From CBDCWA01 sp046048295 (GTDB lineage: Bacteria; Pseudomonadota; Alphaproteobacteria; Rhizobiales; Hyphomicrobiaceae), in contig JBJOGJ010000017.1 of the NCBI GenBank assembly GCA_046048295.1, forward strand, positions 1 through 29,464: a stretch of DNA of 29,464 nucleotides. Direction: 5' to 3'. Positions 23,957 to 29,464 of the stretch are shown piece after piece. Position numbers and translations under genes: made by a program. The notes under the pieces were generated by a model. The model made no database searches. It was not told the origin of the DNA and was given only the letters and a program-made list of their open reading frames with translations. The first letter of the stretch is position 1. Each line of letters opens with the position of its first letter.

Positions 23957-24550
23957 TCAGCGCCTGAACTCTAGAAGTCGCGCAATATAGCGTGCAAATA
24001 GATCAACCTCCAGGTTGACCCTGTCTCCCGGTTTACGCGCTCCCCATGTCGTCACCTTCAGGGTGTGCGGGATGATGTTGACGCCGAAGGTATCTGCCGC
24101 CACCTCGTTCACGGTCAAGGACGTCCCAGCGAGGGCAACGGAACCTTTCGGCGCGATGTAGGGCGCCAGATGCTCCGACGTCTGGAAAGTGAAACGGCGG
24201 CATTCGCCATCGTCCCGGATGTCGGCAATCGTGGCCACACCGTCGATGTGGCCGGTTACGATATGACCGCCTAGCTCGGCTCCGGCGGCCAGGGCGCGCT
24301 CCAGGTTGATGCGCGTGCCCGCTACCCAGGAATCCAGGGTCGTTTTCGAGAGTGTCTCGTTGGAGACGTCGACAGTGAATATGCTGCCGGCGCCCGACTG
24401 CTCCACAGATGTGGCGGTGAGGCAGGCGCCCTCGCACGAAATCGACGCGCCGATCTCTATGCTTGCCGCACTGTAGCCGGACCTGATCGCGAACCGGCCC
24501 CCGTCGCGATGCACGACCTCGCCAATGTCAGTCACTATGCCAGTGAACAT
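23957..24550 (-). CDS. ribE: Riboflavin synthase, alpha chain
   Basis: This enzyme dismutates two lumazine molecules into riboflavin and its precursor. The 197 residues form the usual tandem of two related barrels. The first opens MFTGIVTDIGEV and contains CEGACLTATSVE. The second begins near LERALAAGAELGGHIVTGHIDGVATI and contains SVALAGTSLTVNEV. A short C-terminal helix (NLEVDLFARYIARLLEF) mediates trimer formation. MFTGIV is the invariant start, so the open frame extending to 24598 is not used. It lies 19 bases after the ribD stop and is probably cotranscribed. Confidence 0.97.
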   Translation of the reverse strand: MFTGIVTDIGEVVHRDGGRFAIRSGYSAASIEIGASISCEGACLTATSVEQSGAGSIFTVDVSNETLSKTTLDSWVAGTRINLERALAAGAELGGHIVTGHIDGVATIADIRDDGECRRFTFQTSEHLAPYIAPKGSVALAGTSLTVNEVAADTFGVNIIPHTLKVTTWGARKPGDRVNLEVDLFARYIARLLEFRR

Positions 24551-24569
24551 GTCGACCAGTCCTCCAACC

Positions 24570-25724
24570 CTACGATCCACTTTGACGGGGCCGGTCAACC
24601 CTGGCGCGCCGGTACAAGAACAACCGATCTTCGCAGAGTTGCCGCTGCTCCATCAACATGAAAGCCTGCCGGTCCGCGAAATTTGCCAATCCAGTGGCAG
24701 CCGTGGCCTCTGCATTCCGGCTTTCTCCTGCGCCTGCAACGTACTGTGCGACAGCATCGACAACGCCGGCTTCGAAGAAGGACCGCCAGACCCGGGGTCC
24801 ACCTTCCACGAGCAGACGCGTCACGCCCGCAGAAACCAGTTCCTCCAGCAGGGCAGGTATCCATATGCGCCCGTTCACGTCGGTAACCGGGATCACTTTG
24901 CAGCCAAGACCGGTCAACGCCCGTCGCTCGCTTTCTGCGAATGTGGTCGTGCGTGCGGCCAATATCCATGGTTCGCTCTCGTGCGCCCGCGCGAACAACC
25001 TGCCTCTGGGTGCTGGGAGGGCACGGCCGGCAAGTACGATCGGATGCGGCGAGGCATGCAGCATTCCCGGCAGGCGGCAGGTGAGTTCCGGATCGTCGTC
25101 CTCAAGCGTGCCCCTGCCGATAAGAATGGCGTCGACCGACGCTCGCAGCAGATGACTGTGCGTTCTGGCGGCCTGCCCCGTGACCCACACGGGCCGGCCG
25201 TCGCTGCCACGCGGCACCTCTCCTGCAGCCGACATCGCCATCTTGACGATGACCAAGGGGCGGCGTTCGCTCACCCTCAGGATATGACCCTTGGTGATCC
25301 AGTCCGCCTCACTCGCGAGGACTCGCGGCGTTACCTCGATGCCGGCGGAGCGGAGGCGGTCCAGCCCGCGCCCAGCCACGCGGGGATCCGGATCCTCGAT
25401 CGCACAGACCACGCGCGCCACGCCCGCTTCGACGATCGCGTCGGCACAGGGCGGTGTCTTGCCGAAATGCGAACAGGGCTCCAGGGTTACGTAAAGGGTC
25501 GCGCCTCTGGCCCGCGCCCCGGCACGCCCTATTGCTTCGGTTTCTGCATGCGGCCTTCCGCCGGGCTGCGTCCAGCCGCGGGCAATTATCTCCCGCGAAG
25601 GCTCATCGACTATCACCGCACCGACGGCAGGATTGGGGGCGACATTGCCAAGCCCGCGTTCTGCAAGCCGCAGCGCAACCATCATCATCTGCCGGTCGAA
25701 ATGCCTACGCTCGTCCTCGATCAT
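24570..25724 (-). CDS. ribD: Bifunctional riboflavin biosynthesis deaminase/reductase
   Basis: RibD carries out deamination and then side-chain reduction of the pyrimidine intermediate of riboflavin synthesis. The 384 residues comprise an N-terminal cytidine-deaminase-like domain (about 10-155) with zinc motif HAE at 59-61 (GGRPHAETEA) and PC-x8-C at Cys84/Cys93 (LEPCSHFGKTPPCAD). A C-terminal NADPH reductase domain (about 160-370) includes RPLVIVKMAMSAAGEVP, DAILIGRGTLEDDDPELTCR and LVEGGPRVWRSFFEAG. It starts 6 bases after the nrdR stop codon, so the two are likely translated from one message. Confidence 0.96.
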   Translation of the reverse strand: MIEDERRHFDRQMMMVALRLAERGLGNVAPNPAVGAVIVDEPSREIIARGWTQPGGRPHAETEAIGRAGARARGATLYVTLEPCSHFGKTPPCADAIVEAGVARVVCAIEDPDPRVAGRGLDRLRSAGIEVTPRVLASEADWITKGHILRVSERRPLVIVKMAMSAAGEVPRGSDGRPVWVTGQAARTHSHLLRASVDAILIGRGTLEDDDPELTCRLPGMLHASPHPIVLAGRALPAPRGRLFARAHESEPWILAARTTTFAESERRALTGLGCKVIPVTDVNGRIWIPALLEELVSAGVTRLLVEGGPRVWRSFFEAGVVDAVAQYVAGAGESRNAEATAATGLANFADRQAFMLMEQRQLCEDRLFLYRRARVDRPRQSGS

Positions 25725-25730
25725 TTGACT

Positions 25731-26252
25731 TCAAGACTCGCTACCGCCAGTCACCTCCTTGACGGCATTGATCTTGGCAAAGGCCAGGTCCTGGGCATCG
25801 GGATCGCGGGCGATCTCCTTCAACACCGTCGCGAAATCCGAAACCTCGCGAAAATCGCGATACACAGAGGCGAAACGGACGTAGGCGACAGGGTCCAGGC
25901 CGCGCAACGCTTCGATGACATACTCGCCGATCACCGAGGAGGGAATTTCGACCTCTCCCGAAGCCTCGAGCCGCCGCACGATCCCCGACACCATGCGTTC
26001 GATGCGCTCCGCGGGAACATCCCGCTTCCTCAAGGCGACCTGCACCGACCGCATCAGCTTCTCTCTGTCGAACGGCACTTTGCGACCTGAGCGCTTGACG
26101 ACCATCAGTTCCCGAAGCTGCACGCGCTCAAAAGTCGTGAAGCGGCCGCCGCAGTCCGGACATACACGCCGACGGCGGATCGCAGCATTCTCTTCCGTTG
26201 GACGGCTGTCCTTTACCTGCGTCTCTTCTCCGCCACAGAACGGGCAGCGCAT
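25731..26252 (-). CDS. nrdR: Transcriptional repressor NrdR
   Basis: NrdR represses ribonucleotide reductase genes in response to ATP and dATP. The 173 residues show an N-terminal zinc ribbon (MRCPFCGGEE and VCPDCGGRFTTFERVQ, two CxxC pairs). The ATP-cone domain (about 49-140) includes VVKRSGRKVPFDREKLMRSVQVALRKR and the closing YVRFASVYRDFREVSDF. AGGAGAAG lies 4 bases before the ATG. It is placed between glyA and ribD, as in many Hyphomicrobiales. No nrd operon or clear pair of NrdR boxes is in the window, so its targets are elsewhere. Confidence 0.97.
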   Translation of the reverse strand: MRCPFCGGEETQVKDSRPTEENAAIRRRRVCPDCGGRFTTFERVQLRELMVVKRSGRKVPFDREKLMRSVQVALRKRDVPAERIERMVSGIVRRLEASGEVEIPSSVIGEYVIEALRGLDPVAYVRFASVYRDFREVSDFATVLKEIARDPDAQDLAFAKINAVKEVTGGSES

Positions 26253-26297
26253 CGGCTTCTCCTAAACGGTCCCACTGCCCGACCCGAGTGCCAGGGC

Positions 26298-27605
26298 TCA
26301 ATCGTAAATCGGAAAACGATTGCAGAGCGCAATCGCCTTCTCCTTGACTTGCGCCTCGACGGTCCCGTTGCCATCCTCGCCGTTCGCAGCGAGACCTCCA
26401 AGCACCTCTGCGATCAGATGGCCGACCTGACGGAACTCCCCGGTCCCGAAGCCGCGTGTCGTGGCGGCGGGCGCGCCGAGCCGGATGCCCGACGTGACCA
26501 TCGGCTTTTCCGGGTCGAACGGGATGCCGTTCTTGTTGCACGTGATATGCGCCCGCCCAAGCGCGCGTTCCGAAACGTTGCCTGTCAGCTTCTTGGGCCG
26601 GAGGTCGACCAGGATGAGATGCGTATCCGTGCCGCCCGAGACGAGGTCGAACCCTTCCTGCTGCAACACTTCGCCCATGGCCTGGCAATTCTCCACGACC
26701 GACTTCGCATAGTCCTTGAATTCCGGTCGAAGCGCCTCGCCGAAAGCGACCGCCTTTGCAGCAATGATATGCATGAGCGGCCCGCCCTGGAGACCCGGGA
26801 AAATGGCCGAGTTCACCTTTTTGGCGATCTCTTCGTCATTGGTCAGGATCAAACCGCCACGAGGACCGCGGAGGGTCTTGTGGGTCGTGGTCGTTACGAC
26901 GTGAGCGTGGGCGAGCGGGCTCGGATGCACGCCACCCGCGACCAGCCCTGCAAAATGCGCCATATCGACCATAAGGTAGGCGCCAACTTCGTCGGCGACC
27001 TTACGGAATGCCGCGAAATCTATCTGGCGGGGATATGCCGAACCGCCGGCGACGATGATCCGCGGCTTGTGCTCCTTCGCCAGCGCCGCGACCTCGTCCA
27101 TGTCTATCCGATGATCCTGCCGGCGCACACCATACTGCACTGCCTTGAACCACTTGCCGGACTGGTTGACGCTGGCTCCATGCGTCAGGTGGCCGCCAGC
27201 CGCGAGCGACATGCCCAGTATGATATCGCCTGGCTTGGCGAGCGCCATAAACACGCCCTGGTTCGCCTGGCTGCCGGAATGAGGCTGCACGTTTGCATAT
27301 GCGCAGGAGAAGAGTTTCTTCGCGCGCTCTATGGCGAGTTCCTCCGCCACGTCGACGTACTGGCAACCGCCGTAGTAGCGCCGGTGCGGATAGCCTTCGG
27401 CATACTTGTTGGTGAGCACCGAACCCGCAGTCTCAAGTACCGCGCGGCTGACGATGTTCTCCGACGCGATGAGCTCGATCTCGGTCCGTTGGCGCTCCAG
27501 TTCCTGGCCCAGCGCACGAGCAAGCTCAGGGTCGCGCTCAGCAACGGATTCGCTGAAGAATTTTCCTGTCAGGGCGTTGGCCCCTGCGCCCTCGCGCGAG
27601 GTCAT
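26298..27605 (-). CDS. glyA: Serine hydroxymethyltransferase
   Basis: GlyA is a PLP enzyme that makes glycine and 5,10-methylene-tetrahydrofolate from serine. The 435-residue product has the IELIASENIVSRAVLE segment (43-58), NKYAEGYPHRRYYGG (66-80), QPHSGSQANQGVF (107-119) for PLP phosphate, MVDMAHFAGLVAGGVHPSP (212-230), and the Schiff-base Lys243 in VVTTTTHKTLRGPRGG. The open frame continues upstream to 27701, but homology starts at about ATG 27605. It heads the glyA-nrdR-rib cluster and lies 154 bases after hemA. A palindrome (27701-27716) sits in its upstream region. Confidence 0.97.
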   Translation of the reverse strand: MTSREGAGANALTGKFFSESVAERDPELARALGQELERQRTEIELIASENIVSRAVLETAGSVLTNKYAEGYPHRRYYGGCQYVDVAEELAIERAKKLFSCAYANVQPHSGSQANQGVFMALAKPGDIILGMSLAAGGHLTHGASVNQSGKWFKAVQYGVRRQDHRIDMDEVAALAKEHKPRIIVAGGSAYPRQIDFAAFRKVADEVGAYLMVDMAHFAGLVAGGVHPSPLAHAHVVTTTTHKTLRGPRGGLILTNDEEIAKKVNSAIFPGLQGGPLMHIIAAKAVAFGEALRPEFKDYAKSVVENCQAMGEVLQQEGFDLVSGGTDTHLILVDLRPKKLTGNVSERALGRAHITCNKNGIPFDPEKPMVTSGIRLGAPAATTRGFGTGEFRQVGHLIAEVLGGLAANGEDGNGTVEAQVKEKAIALCNRFPIYD

Positions 27606-27700
27606 GATTGGCTCCAAATGGCTTTTCAGACAGCAGGTCTGCCCGCCTGTCCGCGGGGCTCCGGTATCCGGCAGCTTTCGGTCGAATGGGCCAATTAGCA

Positions 27701-27716
27701 TGTGAGCCCCCTCACA
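27701..27716. promoter_or_regulatory. Inverted repeat in the glyA promoter region
   Basis: TGTGAG at 27701-27706 is the reverse complement of CTCACA at 27711-27716 with a CCCC spacer. On the glyA strand it falls between TTGTTG (27714-27719) and TAATTG (27691-27696), a possible weak -35/-10 pair with 17-base spacing, and lies 96-111 bases before the ATG. This position suits an operator. No regulator can be named. Confidence 0.3.
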
Positions 27717-27759
27717 ACAAGCGACCAGCCAAGAATTGCCGGGATAAGAAGCCGTGCGG

Positions 27760-28992
27760 CTATTCAGCGGCCAGAGCGGGATCCTGTGCCTTGGAAACGG
27801 GACACTCCGCCCAAAGCTCCTTCAGCGCGGCGACGAGCTCGTCCATCTGCTGATCCGTGTGCTGTGGCGACGGCGTGATCCTGAGCCGCTCTGTTCCCCG
27901 AGGCACAGTCGGATAGTTGATCGGCTGCACATAGATTCCGAAGCGCTCGAGCAACATGTCGGACACGGCCTTGCAGTGTACCGGATCGCCGATGAAGACC
28001 GGAACGATGTGGCTCACGTTGTCCATGACGGGCAATCCGGCGCTCACCAGCCGATGCTTGAGGGCGCCTGCACGCTCCTGGATCACCTCCCGCTCCGCAT
28101 TGCTCGACTTGAGGTAGCGGATACTTGCCAATGCACCTGCGGCGATGGCAGGCGCCAACGAGGTCGTGAATATGAACCCAGACGCATACGAGCGGATGGC
28201 GTCGCAGCAGTCCCGGCTCGCAGCGATGTAGCCGCCCATGACGCCGAAGCCTTTGGCAAGCGTGCCGTTAATGATGTCGACCTGATGGGCGACGCCGTCT
28301 CGCTCGGATATGCCGCCGCCGCGTGGCCCGTACAGGCCCACAGCGTGAACCTCGTCAAGATATGTCAGCGCGCCGTACTTGCGGGCAAGGCGACAAATTT
28401 CGCCGATCGGGGCTATGTGGCCATCCATCGAGTATACGCTCTCGAATGCGATCAGCTTGGGCGCGGTGGGATCTGCGGCCTTGAGCTTTTCCTCGAGATC
28501 GGCGACGTCGTTATGGCGCCAGATGTGCTTTTCAACCTTGCCGTGACGGATGCCCTCTATCATCGAGGCATGATTCTTCTCGTCGGAAAAGACGATCAGC
28601 CCGGGCAGCAGCCTGGCGAGGGTCGACAGTGTCGCGTCGTTGGCGACGTAGGCAGAAGTGAAAAGGAGTGCGGCTTCCTTGCCATGCAGGTCCGCAAGCT
28701 CCAATTCGAGTTCGACATGATAGTGGGTGGTGCCCGAGATATTGCGGGTGCCGCCAGAACCTGCGCCGGCCGTGTCGAGAGCCTCGTGCATGGCTGCAAG
28801 CACAACCGGGTGCTGGCCCATCCCGAGGTAGTCGTTAGAGCACCACACGGTAATGTCGCGCGCACCGCCGTCGCGGTAATACTGGGCAACCGGGAACGAG
28901 CCGCAGTTGCGACGCAGATCTGCGAAAACCCGGTATCGTCCTTCATTGCGGACTGCCGCAAGTGCTCCTGCGAACCGCGCCTGATAGTCCAT
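27760..28992 (-). CDS. hemA: 5-aminolevulinate synthase
   Basis: This PLP enzyme makes 5-aminolevulinate from glycine and succinyl-CoA, the first step of haem synthesis by the Shemin route found in alphaproteobacteria and mitochondria. The 410 residues carry WCSNDYLGMGQHP (50-62), GAGSGGTRNISGTTHYHVELE (76-96), DEKNHASMIEGIR (137-149), ESVYSMDG (184-191) and YLDEVHAVGLYGPRG (211-225), plus the Schiff-base Lys247 in GTLAKGFGVMGGYI. GGAGGATG lies before ATG 28992, which favours this over the upstream start at 29085. Glycine supply by neighbouring glyA makes the pairing sensible, though it may be coincidence. Confidence 0.97.
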   Translation of the reverse strand: MDYQARFAGALAAVRNEGRYRVFADLRRNCGSFPVAQYYRDGGARDITVWCSNDYLGMGQHPVVLAAMHEALDTAGAGSGGTRNISGTTHYHVELELELADLHGKEAALLFTSAYVANDATLSTLARLLPGLIVFSDEKNHASMIEGIRHGKVEKHIWRHNDVADLEEKLKAADPTAPKLIAFESVYSMDGHIAPIGEICRLARKYGALTYLDEVHAVGLYGPRGGGISERDGVAHQVDIINGTLAKGFGVMGGYIAASRDCCDAIRSYASGFIFTTSLAPAIAAGALASIRYLKSSNAEREVIQERAGALKHRLVSAGLPVMDNVSHIVPVFIGDPVHCKAVSDMLLERFGIYVQPINYPTVPRGTERLRITPSPQHTDQQMDELVAALKELWAECPVSKAQDPALAAE

Positions 28993-29085
28993 CAGCCATC
29001 CTCCAACGATATGGTCGGAACTTAAGACCAATGGCCTTGCAATACCATGACCGGTTATGTCGCATGGAGGGGGCGGCATGCACAA

Positions 29086-29099
29086 TTGATCGAGCGCAA
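29086..29099 (-). promoter_or_regulatory. FNR/FixK-like half-conserved box upstream of hemA
   Basis: TTGAT-CGAG-CGCAA matches the FNR/FixK consensus TTGAT-N4-ATCAA perfectly in one half and only at the last three bases in the other. It is centred about 100 bases before the hemA ATG. A CATAAC hexamer on the hemA strand (29054-29059) would place transcription start about 45 bases from the box centre, close to a class II arrangement. However the box overlaps a perfect 9-bp inverted repeat (29088-29113), so the match may be incidental. Confidence 0.25.
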
Positions 29100-29113
29100 T
29101 CGGCCGCTCGATC
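29088..29113 (-). terminator. 9-bp hairpin after the L,D-transpeptidase gene
   Basis: GATCGAGCG at 29088-29096 is the exact reverse complement of CGCTCGATC at 29105-29113, loop of 8 bases. On the minus strand it starts 2 bases after the transpeptidase stop codon, a natural place for transcription to end. Only a short AATTG follows instead of a T-run, so termination would be weak or Rho-assisted. Confidence 0.4.
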
Positions 29114-29115
29114 CT

Positions 29116-29464
29116 TCAATAGGCCGTTGCCGTCTCGCCGACGCCGTCCTTGTTGTAGAGATCGCGACGAAACTGCACGATACCATCCTCAGTCGCCCAG
29201 GCCGTGACGTAGACGAAATTGAGCGGCACACGCGCCTTGAGGTTAACGTTTTCCTGCTCGCCCGACTTCTTGATACCCTCGATAGCCGAGCGATCCCATT
29301 CGCCCTGCCCCTTCAGCAACCAGGCAGCAAGCGTCTCGATATCCTGCACGCGCACGCAACCAGAGCTCGCAGCGCGGAAATTGCGCCCAAAAATGCTCTC
29401 AGAAGGCGTGTCGTGCATATACACAGAATGGGCGTTGTGGAAGTTGATCTTCAGGAAACCCAAG
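29116..29464 (-). CDS. L,D-transpeptidase (YcbB-like), C-terminal part only
   Basis: The gene enters from the right edge; only about 115 C-terminal residues are seen. The YkuD catalytic region is clear: FHNAHSVYMHDTPSESIFGRNFRAASSGCVRV, with the catalytic His in MHDTP and the nucleophile Cys in SSGCVRV. After it come helical segments and a terminal strand (LNFVYVTAWATEDGIVQFRRDLYNKDG) of the kind found in long YcbB/LdtD proteins. Such enzymes form 3-3 crosslinks in peptidoglycan, which are abundant in rhizobia. The TTG seen at 29463 is an internal codon, not a start. Confidence 0.93.
   Translation of the reverse strand, partial: LGFLKINFHNAHSVYMHDTPSESIFGRNFRAASSGCVRVQDIETLAAWLLKGQGEWDRSAIEGIKKSGEQENVNLKARVPLNFVYVTAWATEDGIVQFRRDLYNKDGVGETATAY

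Noticed and set aside
24525..29025. Long plus-strand frames opposite ribD/nrdR, glyA and hemA
   Set aside because: All mirror well-identified minus-strand genes and carry no recognisable domains.
1..29464. CRISPR array, prophage block or toxin-antitoxin pair
   Set aside because: No regularly spaced repeats, phage structural genes or recognisable toxin-antitoxin motifs were seen on either strand.

Overview
The window reads as a chromosomal segment of a high-GC alphaproteobacterium of the order Hyphomicrobiales (Rhizobiales). The gene content (5-aminolevulinate synthase HemA, K+-independent H+-pyrophosphatase, cytochrome bc1 chaperone) and the gene orders plsX-fabH-ihfA-merR and glyA-nrdR-ribD-ribE-ribH-nusB-thiL are typical of that order. 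The genus cannot be settled from the sequence alone. Most of the window is conserved core genome. The accessory or decayed parts are the left edge (1-1400) and a scar beside a tRNA gene (about 12440-13078).

Layout, left to right. 1-1400: a possible gene tail at the edge, then two small unrecognised membrane proteins in lower-GC DNA. 1419-4544: glutamine-dependent NAD synthetase (nadE, minus) and a YbdK-type carboxylate-amine ligase (plus), separated by a 132-bp palindromic element with near-perfect terminal inverted repeats. 4830-6014: an exported M15-like peptidase and a YceI protein, convergent and overlapping at their 3' ends. 6055-8955 (minus): rpiA, glutathione reductase and an SDR dehydrogenase in a tight run. 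9114-11009: divergent phosphoglycolate phosphatase and an MltB-type lytic transglycosylase. 11287-12438: a coiled-coil protein, then a secreted SLT-type transglycosylase gene broken by an in-frame amber codon.

12440-13156: a scar containing the C-terminal relic of a tripartite-tricarboxylate-transporter receptor gene, a truncated IS3-family 5' end lodged in it, a tandem 8-bp repeat and an intact tRNA-Pro(GGG). 13198-18452 (minus): Sfp-type PPTase, MerR regulator, ihfA, fabH, plsX, DUF177/YceD and the cytochrome bc1 chaperone, a block linked to fatty-acid and phospholipid synthesis. 18686-19180 is divergent bamE with a strong terminator. 19274-21439 is hppA. 21798-27605 (minus) is thiL, nusB, ribH, ribE, ribD, nrdR and glyA, which are compact and partly translationally coupled. 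27760-28992 is hemA, and the right edge holds the C-terminal end of an L,D-transpeptidase.

I found no convincing new multi-gene system. The observations most worth a second look are the amber-split transglycosylase, the inverted-repeat element next to the nadE start codon, the nested relics beside tRNA-Pro, and the two orphan membrane proteins at the left edge.
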